Shown in pieces: positions 1-6,569 of a stretch of DNA of 7,446 nt (position 1 is the first letter of the stretch; each line of letters opens with the position of its first letter). A program made the translations under genes and the position numbers. Where the stretch lies: positions 689 through 8,134 of the forward strand of contig DEHY01000153.1 in assembly GCA_002352185.1 (NCBI GenBank), in the 5' to 3' direction. Source of the stretch: Competibacteraceae bacterium UBA2788 (lineage in GTDB: Bacteria; Pseudomonadota; Gammaproteobacteria; Competibacterales; Competibacteraceae). A model generated the notes under the pieces. That model had not been told where the DNA came from. It did not search any database and worked only from the letters and a program-made list of their open reading frames with translations.

Positions 1-324
1 GTGGCGGTGGATATTCGGCGCGGCTCGCCGCACTTCGGGCGCTGGTACGGCTGCGTGCTGGACGATGTGGATCACCGGCAGCTTTATATCCCGCCCGGTT
101 TCGCCCATGGCTTCTGCGTGCTGTCGGACGAGGCGGATTTTTTCTACAAATGCACCGACTACTATCATCCGCCGTCGGAACGCGGCATTGCCTGGGACGA
201 TCCGGCCATCGGCATTGACTGGCCGCTACAGGATGTGGCGCTATCCGCCAAGGATCAAGCCAATCCGCGACTGGCGGATCAGTTGGTTGAGAATCTGCCG
301 GTTTACGAGGAACGCCGTCCATGA
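1..324 (+). CDS. rfbC: dTDP-4-dehydrorhamnose 3,5-epimerase, C-terminal part (5' end outside window)
   Basis: RfbC/RmlC is a cytoplasmic cupin enzyme that epimerises C3 and C5 of dTDP-4-keto-6-deoxyglucose, the third step of dTDP-L-rhamnose synthesis. The 107 visible codons carry family hallmarks: VDIRRGSPHFGRW at the left edge, the cupin stretch RQLYIPPGFAHGFCVLS with its conserved histidine, FFYKCTDYY, and the C-terminal ERGIAWDDPAIGIDWP. Full-length proteins have about 180 residues, so roughly 70-75 N-terminal residues are missing, including the region of the catalytic His. The GTG at base 1 is almost certainly an internal valine codon, since VAVDIR motifs lie mid-protein in homologues. 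The stop overlaps the next start in an ATGA arrangement (321-324). rfbA and rfbB are not visible and may lie to the left. Identity is secure; only the true start is unknown. Confidence 0.95.
   Translation: MAVDIRRGSPHFGRWYGCVLDDVDHRQLYIPPGFAHGFCVLSDEADFFYKCTDYYHPPSERGIAWDDPAIGIDWPLQDVALSAKDQANPRLADQLVENLPVYEERRP
307..312 (+). promoter_or_regulatory. Ribosome binding site of the coiled-coil gene
   Basis: GAGGAA ends eight bases before the ATG at 321 and lies inside the last codons of rfbC. It supports the ATG at 321 and suggests coupled translation with rfbC. Confidence 0.6.
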
Positions 325-692
325 GCGTGATTGTGCTGGATACGCTGGAGTACGCCGCCAAACTCAAGGCAGGCGGCTTTACCGAGCAACAAGCCGAAAC
401 CCAGGCGCGCGCCTTGGCGGAAGTGGTGGAAAAGCAGTTGGCGACCCAGCAGCAGGTCAGCGAGCATGAATCGAATCTGCGGCGGGACATTGAAGCGCTT
501 CGGGTGGAATTGAAGCGCGATATTGAAACGCTGCGGTTGGAAGTGAAGAGCGATATGAGCGTGTTGCGGGCGGATTTCAAGAAAGACATCGCCGAAACCA
601 AAGCAGAATTGATCCGCTGGGTGGTCGGGGTGGGCATTCTGCAAACCACCCTTATTATCGGCATTCTGGCGCGGTTGGCGAAAGTCATTTGA
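321..692 (+). CDS. DUF1640/CCDC90-like coiled-coil protein with C-terminal membrane anchor
   Basis: A 123-residue protein of unknown function. The N-terminus (DTLEYAAKLKAGGFTEQQAE, residues 7-26) resembles the opening of DUF1640/CCDC90-type proteins, a family of membrane-anchored coiled coils that includes the mitochondrial MCUR1/CCDC90B group. Residues about 26-97 are a charged helix with no proline; residues 54-97 form four 11-residue repeats. Residues about 100-117 (WVVGVGILQTTLIIGILA) form one hydrophobic segment, giving a likely C-tail-anchored inner-membrane protein with its coiled coil in the cytoplasm. There is no signal peptide and no catalytic motif. The start overlaps the rfbC stop (ATGA) behind a good ribosome binding site, so it is probably co-translated with rfbC. 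Its position between rfbC and rfbD is unusual and says little about function. Family assignment is from pattern recognition only. Confidence 0.8.
   Translation: MSVIVLDTLEYAAKLKAGGFTEQQAETQARALAEVVEKQLATQQQVSEHESNLRRDIEALRVELKRDIETLRLEVKSDMSVLRADFKKDIAETKAELIRWVVGVGILQTTLIIGILARLAKVI
480..611 (+). repeat. Four tandem 33-base units encoding 11-residue (hendecad) coiled-coil repeats
   Basis: Four consecutive 11-residue units occupy residues 54-97 of the coiled-coil protein: RRDIEALRVEL, KRDIETLRLEV, KSDMSVLRADF and KKDIAETKAEL. Each follows the pattern basic-x-Asp-hydrophobic-x3-Arg/Lys-x-acidic-hydrophobic. At DNA level the first two units are the most alike and the last is the most diverged, which suggests old duplication under protein-level selection rather than recent slippage. 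Confidence 0.8.
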
Positions 693-745
693 GCCGCCGC
701 CAGCCGTCATGCTGCAATAACACCGGTTTGAACGAGAGCGAAGTC

Positions 746-1630
746 ATGCGAATCGCAATCATCGGCGCCAAGGGTCAAGTCGGTTGGGAACTGACCCAAC
801 GTGCGCCGCTGCTGGGCCATGAGACGCTGGCCTGGGATGTGGCCGAACTGGACATTACCGATGCCGCCGCCGTGGATCGGGAATTGGGAGCGAGCGGCGC
901 GGATGTGGTGATCAATGCCGCTGCCTACACCGCTGTGGATCGAGCCGAGCAGGAGCCGGAACTGGCGTTTGCAGTCAACCGCGACGGCCCGGCTCATCTG
1001 GCCGCTGCCTGCAACCGCCTGAATATCCCGTTGCTACATATCTCCACGGATTATGTATACGACGGCGGCAAGTCCAGCCCTTACGTTGAGGACGATCCGA
1101 TTGCGCCGCTCGGCGTATATGGCCGGAGTAAAGCCGAAGGCGACGAAGCCGTGCGTCGGTTGTCACCCCGGCATTTAATCCTGCGAGTCAGTTGGGTATT
1201 CGGCATTCACGGCCACAATTTCGTCAAAACCATCTTGCGGCTGGCGCGGGAGCGCGAAGAATTGCGAGTGGTCGCAGATCAATCCGGCTGTCCCACCTAC
1301 GCGGGCGACATTGCCGATACGCTGCTCAATCTGGCGGGGCGCATTGCTGAAATTGACGCGAGCGGTGCCTGGGGCGCTTACCATTATTGCGGCGAACCGG
1401 CAACCACCTGGCACGGTTTCGCCGGCGCGATTGTCGAAATGGCCCGCACCCGCGAGCCGCTGCCCACCCGAATCGTGACCGCGATTGCCACCGCCGATTA
1501 CCCGACTCCTGCCGCCCGGCCTGTCAACTCGGTGCTGGACAGTTCCCGGCTGGCCTTCCGTTTTGGCATCCGGCCACGTTCGTGGCGCGACGGTTTGCAC
1601 GCTCTGTTGGCAGCCCTGTATGCCGGTTGA
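746..1630 (+). CDS. rfbD: dTDP-4-dehydrorhamnose reductase
   Basis: RfbD/RmlD reduces dTDP-4-dehydro-L-rhamnose to dTDP-L-rhamnose with NAD(P)H, the last step of the pathway, in the cytoplasm. The 294-residue protein has the expected family length. It is an extended short-chain dehydrogenase: nucleotide-binding GAKGQVG at residues 7-13, INAAAYTAVDRAE, the STDYVYDG motif with Thr101, and the catalytic YGRSK pair Tyr125/Lys129, then RVSWVFG and QSGCPTYAGDIAD of the sugar-nucleotide domain. The ATG at 746 is chosen because MRIAIIGAKGQ places the Rossmann strand at the N-terminus; the in-frame TTG at 689 would add 19 residues with no family match. The ribosome binding site is weak (GAGAGCGAAG, 734-743). 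A 53-base gap separates it from the coiled-coil gene, with no convincing promoter. Its last 11 bases overlap gspE. Confidence 0.96.
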   Translation: MRIAIIGAKGQVGWELTQRAPLLGHETLAWDVAELDITDAAAVDRELGASGADVVINAAAYTAVDRAEQEPELAFAVNRDGPAHLAAACNRLNIPLLHISTDYVYDGGKSSPYVEDDPIAPLGVYGRSKAEGDEAVRRLSPRHLILRVSWVFGIHGHNFVKTILRLAREREELRVVADQSGCPTYAGDIADTLLNLAGRIAEIDASGAWGAYHYCGEPATTWHGFAGAIVEMARTREPLPTRIVTAIATADYPTPAARPVNSVLDSSRLAFRFGIRPRSWRDGLHALLAALYAG

Positions 1631-3317
1631 TCTCGGCGACCTGCTGGTTGAATGCCAGAAACTCAGCGATGCCGACCTGCAACGCGCCCGGCGGGTGCGC
1701 GAAGGCAGCGGCGAGGCGCTGGATACGCTGCTGGTCAAACTCGGTCTGGTGTCGGAGCGCGATATGGCCGACGCGCTGGTCGCACAATTGAATCTGCCGC
1801 TGGTCCGGCCCGGCGATTATCCCGATGCTCCGGCCACCAACGGCAGCGTGTCGCCACGTTTTTTCAAGGAGTCGCGGGCGATTCCGCTGTTTGAAGATGA
1901 GCAGGGTTTGACCGTGGCCATGGCGAACCCGACCGACGACTATGTGCTGGCGGCGCTGCGGCTGGCGACCGGCAAGCCGATTTTGCCGCGAGTGGCGATT
2001 CCATCGGAACTGGAAGTGGCTTTTGAGCGGCTGTATGGCAGCGGGCGTTCGGCGATGGGCCAGATTGTCGATTCCATCGGGCTGGCCGACGATCTCACGG
2101 ATGAGGAGCAAATCCAGCACCTCAAGGAGCTGGCCAGCGAAGCGCCGGTCATTCGCCTGGTTAATCTGATGATCGCCCGCGCCGTCGAATCGCGGGCTTC
2201 CGATATTCATATCGAACCGTTCGAGAATCGGCTCAAGATTCGCTACCGGGTGGACGGAGTGCTGCGCGAAGTGGAATCGCCGCCCTCGCGCTTGTCGGCG
2301 GCGGTCATCTCCCGCATCAAGATCATGTCCAAGCTGAACATTGCCGAGCGGCGCTTGCCGCAGGACGGGCGGATTCAGTTGCGGGCGCAGGGCAAGGAGA
2401 TCGATCTGCGCGTGTCCACGGTGCCCACCCTGTGGGGGGAAAGCGTGGTGATGCGGATTCTGGACAAGGCCAGCGTAGTGCTGGACTTCGAGGTGCTGGG
2501 CTTCAGCCCGCGTGCGCTCCAGCGGTTCCGGGAGATACTGGATCTGCCGCACGGCATCCTTCTGGTCACCGGTCCCACCGGCAGCGGCAAGACCACCACG
2601 CTCTACACCGCGCTGCAAACGCTGAATACCCCGGAACGCAAGATTCTCACGGTCGAAGACCCGGTGGAATATCAGTTGGAAGGCATCAACCAGATTCAGG
2701 CCAAGCCGCAGATCAATCTCACCTTTGCCAACGCTCTGCGCGCCATCGTGCGCCAGGATCCGGACGTGATCATGATCGGCGAGATGCGCGATCTGGAAAC
2801 CGCCGGCATCGCGGTGCAGTCGGCGCTGACCGGCCATTTGGTGCTGTCCACCCTGCATACCAATGACGCCGCCGGCAGCATCACCCGCCTGCTGGACATG
2901 GGCGTGGATGACTATTTGCTGACCTCAACCATCAGCGGCATCCTGGCCCAGCGCCTGGTGCGGCTGCTCTGCGTCCATTGCCGTCAGCCCTATCCGGCCT
3001 TGCCGGAACTGGTTACGGAAATGCGGCTGCACCGTTTCACCGATGCCCGCAACATCACCTTATATAAGCCGGTTGGCTGCGAACACTGCGGTGGCAGCGG
3101 CTATCGGGGCCGGGCGGCGATTATGGAATTTCTGGTGATGAGCGATCCGCTGCGCCGACTGGTGCTCAAACACGCCGATGCTGGCGAACTGCAAACCGCC
3201 GCTCAGCAGGAAGGCATGGACACCATGTACGAGGATGGCCTGCGCAAGGCGGTCGCCGGCCTAACCACGATTGAAGAAGTGTTGCGGGTCACGACGCAGC
3301 AGGAGCAGGAGGACTAA
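1620..3317 (+). CDS. gspE: Type II secretion system assembly ATPase GspE
   Basis: Cytoplasmic hexameric ATPase that powers pseudopilus assembly by the T2SS, docking on GspL and acting through GspF. The 565-residue protein shows an N-terminal MshEN/T2SSE_N-like domain (about residues 1-65), the Asp box SDIHIEP (194-200), Walker A GPTGSGKTT (318-326, Lys324), a Walker B region DPDVIMIGEMRD (380-391, Glu388), and the His box TGHLVLSTLHT (404-414). It also has the two-CxxC zinc module typical of GspE (Cys451/454 and Cys487/490). The tetracysteine module together with the gspF-K neighbours separates it from plain pilus ATPases. The ATG at 1620 is chosen because the protein then begins at the N-terminal domain; an in-frame ATG at 1485 would add 45 residues read out of frame through rfbD. 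No clear ribosome binding site precedes the ATG, and it lies 11 bases inside rfbD, so translation may depend on rfbD. Confidence 0.96.
   Translation: MPVDLGDLLVECQKLSDADLQRARRVREGSGEALDTLLVKLGLVSERDMADALVAQLNLPLVRPGDYPDAPATNGSVSPRFFKESRAIPLFEDEQGLTVAMANPTDDYVLAALRLATGKPILPRVAIPSELEVAFERLYGSGRSAMGQIVDSIGLADDLTDEEQIQHLKELASEAPVIRLVNLMIARAVESRASDIHIEPFENRLKIRYRVDGVLREVESPPSRLSAAVISRIKIMSKLNIAERRLPQDGRIQLRAQGKEIDLRVSTVPTLWGESVVMRILDKASVVLDFEVLGFSPRALQRFREILDLPHGILLVTGPTGSGKTTTLYTALQTLNTPERKILTVEDPVEYQLEGINQIQAKPQINLTFANALRAIVRQDPDVIMIGEMRDLETAGIAVQSALTGHLVLSTLHTNDAAGSITRLLDMGVDDYLLTSTISGILAQRLVRLLCVHCRQPYPALPELVTEMRLHRFTDARNITLYKPVGCEHCGGSGYRGRAAIMEFLVMSDPLRRLVLKHADAGELQTAAQQEGMDTMYEDGLRKAVAGLTTIEEVLRVTTQQEQED
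3307..3312 (+). promoter_or_regulatory. Strong ribosome binding site that fixes the GTG start of gspF
   Basis: A perfect AGGAGG lies within the last codons of gspE, six bases before the GTG at 3319. It decides the gspF start in favour of this GTG over the in-frame upstream ATG at 3271, which lies within gspE. Confidence 0.8.
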
Positions 3318-3318
3318 G

Positions 3319-4539
3319 GTGCCGCGCTACCGTTATGAGGCAGTGGACGCCGCCGGCGAAGTGCTGCGCGACCAACTGGAAGCTGCGTCGCCGGAAGCGG
3401 CTGTCGAACGCCTGCGCGATCAAGGACTACTCCCTTTATCGGTCGCCGAGACCAAAGGCGGTTTCCTGCGCGACAGCCTCAGTCAGCCCTTGTTCAGCCA
3501 GCGCCGGGCACTCTCGCAAAAAACCATTATGCTGCTAACGCAGCAATTATCCAGCCTGCTCAATGCCGGTATGCCGCTGGATCGGGCGTTGACCATCCTG
3601 ATCGGCGTAATAGATGACGAGCAGAGCAAGGCGTTATTAGAGCGGGTGCAGGAGAAAGTGCGCGGCGGGTCAACCCTGGCCGATGCTTTGGAAGTGCAGG
3701 GAACTTTCTCGCGCTTCTATCTGAACATGATCCGCGCCGGCGAAACCGGCGGGGCGCTGGAAGTGGTGCTGAAACGGCTGACCGAGTTTCTGGAACGGTC
3801 GCAGGCATTGCGGGAGACGGTGACTTCAGCGCTGATTTATCCGCTGATCCTGCTGACCGTATCGGCGTTGTCGGTCATTATTCTATTAACTTTCGTGGTG
3901 CCGCAGTTTCAGCGCCTGTTCGCCGACGCCGGTAAAGCCTTGCCGCTGGCGACGCAGATCGTCATTGCGGTCGGCGACGGCTTCCGGCACTACTGGTGGG
4001 TCGGGGTGATCGCCATCCTGCTGCTGACAGCGGCGATGCGCCGGCAGTTGAGCCAGCCGGAGAGCCGCATGCGCTGGGATCGCTGGTTCCTGCGGCTGCC
4101 GCTGTTCGGCGACCTGATCGCCAAGGTGGAAACCGCCCGGCTGTCGCGCACTTTGGGCACGCTGCTCGGCAACGGGGTATCGCTGCTGAACGCATTGACC
4201 ATCGTTCGGGAAACGCTGAGCAACCGGGTGCTGGCCGGAGCGTTGGGCGAGGTGGCTGAACACGTTAAAAGTGGACGGGGGCTGGCCGATCCGCTGCTGG
4301 AAGCCGGCGATTTTCCCAAGCTGGCGGTGCAGATGGTCCGGGTCGGCGAGGAAACCGGCCAGTTGCAGGAGATGCTGCTGCAAGTGGCCGACACCTACGA
4401 CGCCGAGGTGCAAACTGCGGTCAAACGGATGCTGACGCTGCTGGAGCCGGCCATGATTTTAGGCTTGGGCGTGATCATCGCCGGTATCATCATGTCCATT
4501 CTGGTGGCGATTCTCAGTCTGAACGATCTGGCGTTTTAA
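3319..4539 (+). CDS. gspF: Type II secretion system inner-membrane platform protein GspF
   Basis: Polytopic inner-membrane protein at the centre of the T2SS assembly platform, thought to couple GspE ATPase motion to pseudopilin extraction. The 406-residue product matches the family length. It starts with the GspF N-terminal segment PRYRYEAVDAAGEVLRDQLEA, then has two copies of the T2SSF domain. The first contains LLTQQLSSLLNAGMPLDRAL (residues 72-91); the second contains LSRTLGTLLGNGVSLLNAL from residue 275. Three membrane segments are visible at about residues 171-195, 226-241 and 376-400, the usual GspF topology. The start is GTG behind a perfect ribosome binding site, one base after the gspE stop, so the two genes are coupled. 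The stop codon overlaps the left end of the inverted-repeat element that follows. Confidence 0.96.
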   Translation: MPRYRYEAVDAAGEVLRDQLEAASPEAAVERLRDQGLLPLSVAETKGGFLRDSLSQPLFSQRRALSQKTIMLLTQQLSSLLNAGMPLDRALTILIGVIDDEQSKALLERVQEKVRGGSTLADALEVQGTFSRFYLNMIRAGETGGALEVVLKRLTEFLERSQALRETVTSALIYPLILLTVSALSVIILLTFVVPQFQRLFADAGKALPLATQIVIAVGDGFRHYWWVGVIAILLLTAAMRRQLSQPESRMRWDRWFLRLPLFGDLIAKVETARLSRTLGTLLGNGVSLLNALTIVRETLSNRVLAGALGEVAEHVKSGRGLADPLLEAGDFPKLAVQMVRVGEETGQLQEMLLQVADTYDAEVQTAVKRMLTLLEPAMILGLGVIIAGIIMSILVAILSLNDLAF

Positions 4540-4589
4540 TCCCCCAACCCCCGTTGAAAAAGGGAGTGAGCGAAGCGCGGGGGAATTTT
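4538..4589. repeat. C-run/G-run inverted repeat between gspF and gspG (REP-like element or weak attenuator)
   Basis: The gspF-gspG gap is the largest in the T2SS part of the window. It opens with AATCCCCC (4538-4545) and a second run CCCCCG (4548-4553), and closes with CGGGGGAATT (4578-4587). CCCCCG and CGGGGG form a perfect 6-bp stem around a 24-base loop; alternatively TCCCCC (4540-4545) pairs with GGGGGA (4579-4584). The loop holds TTGAAAAAGGG and GAGCGAAGCGC. The layout resembles the short dispersed palindromic elements with C-run/G-run ends found between genes in many proteobacteria. A short T-run (AATTTT) after the stem gives only weak terminator character, and readthrough into gspG is expected. 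Confidence 0.45.
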
Positions 4590-4609
4590 GATGGCATAAC
4601 TTTTTGGGC

Positions 4610-4613
4610 AGGA
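4610..4613 (+). promoter_or_regulatory. Ribosome binding site of gspG
   Basis: AGGA lies five bases before the ATG at 4619, within GGGCAGGAAATTG. It favours this ATG over the in-frame TTG at 4604. gspG therefore has its own initiation site and does not depend on coupling to gspF. Confidence 0.6.
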
Positions 4614-4618
4614 AATTG

Positions 4619-5050
4619 ATGAAAATTCACACCTGTTTTCGCCGATCACGCGGTTTCACCCTGATCGAACTGCTGGTGGTGCTGGTCATTCTCGGCTTGC
4701 TGGCCGGGTTGGTTGGGCCGCAGGTCATGAAGTATCTGGGCGGCGCCAACACTAAGACCGCCAAGCTGCAAATCGAGGACTTCAGCACCGCGCTGGACGC
4801 TTTCCGGCTGGACATGGGGCGCTATCCCACCACCAATGAAGGGTTGACGGCGCTGGTGGTGCAACCGTCCGGCGCAACCCGCTGGAACGGTCCTTATCTG
4901 CGCAAAAATATCATTCCCAAAGATCCGTGGGGCAACGATTACCAATACCGCGCCCCCGGTCAGCATGGCGCTTTCGATCTGTATGCGCTGGGCGCGGACA
5001 ATGCCGAGGGCGGCGACGGCGAGAATCAGGACGTGGTGAGCTGGCAATAA
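4619..5050 (+). CDS. gspG: Major pseudopilin GspG
   Basis: GspG is the main subunit of the T2SS pseudopilus, cleaved and N-methylated by the prepilin peptidase at the inner membrane and polymerised into a short fibre. The 143-residue precursor has a basic 12-residue leader ending SRG, followed by FTLIELLVVLVILGLLAGLV; cleavage is expected after Gly12 and the conserved Glu5 of the mature protein is residue 17. Downstream are the typical GspG sequences RLDMGRYPTTNEGL, GPYLRK, DPWGNDYQYR and a C-terminal LGADNAEGGDGENQD loop that matches the calcium-binding loop of the family. Length and motifs are canonical. The ATG at 4619 gives a normal short leader. It is preceded by the inverted-repeat element, which is the only place in the T2SS part where the gene chain is interrupted. 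Confidence 0.97.
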   Translation: MKIHTCFRRSRGFTLIELLVVLVILGLLAGLVGPQVMKYLGGANTKTAKLQIEDFSTALDAFRLDMGRYPTTNEGLTALVVQPSGATRWNGPYLRKNIIPKDPWGNDYQYRAPGQHGAFDLYALGADNAEGGDGENQDVVSWQ

Positions 5051-5071
5051 GCATCGCGGGTGGATCCGGCG

Positions 5072-5536
5072 ATGAGCAAGCGGATGCGGCAACACGGCTT
5101 CACTCTGCTGGAAATCCTGGTGGCGCTGGTGATCGGGGTGTTGCTGGTGGCGCTGGCTCCGCTATTGCTGTCGAGCATGAGCGGCGCTACTGAACTGCGC
5201 GGTGCGGCCCGACAACTGGCGGCGGGTCTGCGCAGCGCCCGCAACGAGGCAATCACCCGCCAGCATGAGGCGGTGCTGACTCTCGATTTGGCGCAACGCC
5301 GCTTCGGCGTGAGTGGTGATCCGCGCGAGATCAAGCTGCCGGACGGGGTCGCGCTCAAGCTCTATACCGCGCAGTCGGAATTGCTCGGCGGCGCTACCGG
5401 CAACATCCGCTTCTTCCCCGATGGCAGTTCTACCGGCGGCGCGATCACCGTCAGCGGCCCGAAACTGGCCTATCGAGTGAACATCGACTGGCTGACTGGC
5501 GCGGTCGCCATTGTCGAACAGGATGCAACGCCGTGA
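5072..5536 (+). CDS. gspH: Minor pseudopilin GspH
   Basis: A minor pseudopilin near the tip of the T2SS pseudopilus. The 154-residue precursor has a 9-residue basic leader MSKRMRQHG, then FTLLEILVALVIGVLLVALA with the expected Glu5, processed by the prepilin peptidase. After the membrane helix, the stretch LRGAARQLAAGLRSARNEAITRQ matches the GspH/FimT family pattern, and the rest is a beta-rich domain with IRFFPDGSSTGGAI, a typical GspH C-terminal motif. Start choice is uncertain: ATG 5072 is preferred for the leader, but GTG 5060 is in frame and would add four residues; neither has a strong ribosome binding site. The gap from gspG is 21 bases, and the stop overlaps gspI by four bases. Confidence 0.9.
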   Translation: MSKRMRQHGFTLLEILVALVIGVLLVALAPLLLSSMSGATELRGAARQLAAGLRSARNEAITRQHEAVLTLDLAQRRFGVSGDPREIKLPDGVALKLYTAQSELLGGATGNIRFFPDGSSTGGAITVSGPKLAYRVNIDWLTGAVAIVEQDATP

Positions 5537-5943
5537 TTCGCCACAGCCGTCAACGCGGATTTTCTCTGCTGGAAGTGCTGGTCGCATTCGCCATTCTCAG
5601 CGTTTCACTGGGTGTGTTGCTGCAAGTGTTTGCCACCGGCTTGCGCAATGCCGGCATGGCCGACGACTACACCCAGGCCACGCTGTACGCCGAATCGATC
5701 CTGGCTGCCTATGGTCGGGAGGCTCCGCTCAGTGAGGGAGCGCGCGAAGGCGTGATCAACGACCGGTTTTCCTGGCGCGGCACGGTCAGCGCCTATACCG
5801 ACGGAATGCCCGATACCGAGAAAACCCGGATGCGCGCTTATCGGATCAGCGTCGAGGTGTTCTGGCGCGGTCTGGCGCAAACCCGTTCGGTCATTCTGGA
5901 AACCCTGCGGCTGGCACCGCTCGAACCGCCGGGTGGACGTTAA
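5533..5943 (+). CDS. gspI: Minor pseudopilin GspI
   Basis: GspI is the core of the pseudopilus tip complex with GspJ and GspK, thought to start fibre assembly. The 136-residue precursor begins at GTG (leader VIRHSRQRG, first residue read as Met) followed by FSLLEVLVAFAILSVSLGVL with Glu5 in place. The next segment, GLRNAGMADDYTQATLYAES, fits the GspI family, as does the short C-terminal domain ending in a strand near SVILETLRLAP. Length is within the usual 120-140 range. The GTG overlaps the gspH stop (GTGA), with AGGA at 5520-5523 as ribosome binding site. The stop shares one base with the gspJ ATG (TAATG). Confidence 0.94.
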   Translation: MIRHSRQRGFSLLEVLVAFAILSVSLGVLLQVFATGLRNAGMADDYTQATLYAESILAAYGREAPLSEGAREGVINDRFSWRGTVSAYTDGMPDTEKTRMRAYRISVEVFWRGLAQTRSVILETLRLAPLEPPGGR

Positions 5944-6569
5944 TGGCCACCATGGTGAAATGTACCAGGAATCGGCGGCAAACCGGTTTTACCCTGCTGG
6001 AACTGGTGGTCGCCATCACTTTGATGGGACTGGTACTGGTCGTGTTGTACAGCGGATTGCGATTGGGATTGAACAGTTGGGAGGGCGGCGAGCAGCGCGC
6101 CGAAGCGACCAATCGGCTGCGGCTGGCAGAAGAATTTCTGCGCCGCCAGTTGGCGCAATCCATGACCGTTCGAAGCAATGACAAGCAGGAGAAGCCGGTG
6201 GTGGTGTTTATCGGCCAGTCGGACCGCATCGAATTTGTAGCGCCGATGCTGGCCCATTTGGGACAGAGTGGCTTGTACCGGGTGCGGATCGAGCTTGCCC
6301 ATAATCAGATGCAAGTCCGCTTCCGCCCGTACCTGCCCAACAATCCGAACGCCGGTGAAGAACGGGAAACTATGCTTCTGGAGGGAGTTTCCGCCGTGGA
6401 ATGGGCCTATTTCGGCCCGGAGCGGGATGACGACCCAGAGCCGCCGCGCTGGCGTTCCGACTGGATCAGCACTGAGCGACGGCCACGGTTGGTGCGGTTG
6501 AATCTGACCCTGCAAGGCGAGCCTGCCCCCGATCTGGTGGTCGCTCTGGCCGAGGGACCACGGCGATGA
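5943..6569 (+). CDS. gspJ: Minor pseudopilin GspJ
   Basis: Minor pseudopilin that pairs with GspI and GspK at the pseudopilus tip. The 208-residue precursor has a 15-residue basic leader ending RRQTG, then FTLLELVVAITLMGLVLVVL with Glu5. GLRLGLNSWEGGEQRAEATN after the helix and RLAEEFLRRQLAQS are typical of GspJ. The C-terminal half has a family-like VEWAYFG segment and a short acidic/proline patch (RDDDPEPPRW). Start ATG 5943 overlaps the gspI stop by one base (TAATG) with GGTGGA at 5932-5937 as a likely ribosome binding site; ATG 5952 is in frame and would only shorten the leader. The end overlaps gspK by four bases (ATGA). Confidence 0.95.
   Translation: MATMVKCTRNRRQTGFTLLELVVAITLMGLVLVVLYSGLRLGLNSWEGGEQRAEATNRLRLAEEFLRRQLAQSMTVRSNDKQEKPVVVFIGQSDRIEFVAPMLAHLGQSGLYRVRIELAHNQMQVRFRPYLPNNPNAGEERETMLLEGVSAVEWAYFGPERDDDPEPPRWRSDWISTERRPRLVRLNLTLQGEPAPDLVVALAEGPRR

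Noticed and set aside
689..745. TTG at 689 as the start of rfbD
   Set aside because: It would add 19 residues unlike the family and overlap the coiled-coil gene; ATG 746 places the nucleotide-binding strand at the N-terminus.
1524..2858. Long (444-codon) open frame on the minus strand across gspE
   Set aside because: It is antisense to a fully conserved gspE, its product is dominated by His, Gln, Arg and Gly without any recognisable motif, and such frames are common opposite GC-rich genes.
2432..2866. Plus-strand frame overlapping the ATPase core of gspE
   Set aside because: It is an out-of-frame reading of the Walker A/B region; the conserved motifs occur only in the gspE frame.
3886..4413. 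Minus-strand open frames opposite gspF
   Set aside because: They mirror the codon bias of gspF, have His/Gln-rich low-information products, no ribosome binding site and no family match.
4554..4600. Promoter for gspG (TTGAAA at 4554 and CATAAC at 4595)
   Set aside because: The two hexamers are 35 bases apart, far from the usual 16-18, and nothing better is visible; a promoter here cannot be supported from sequence.
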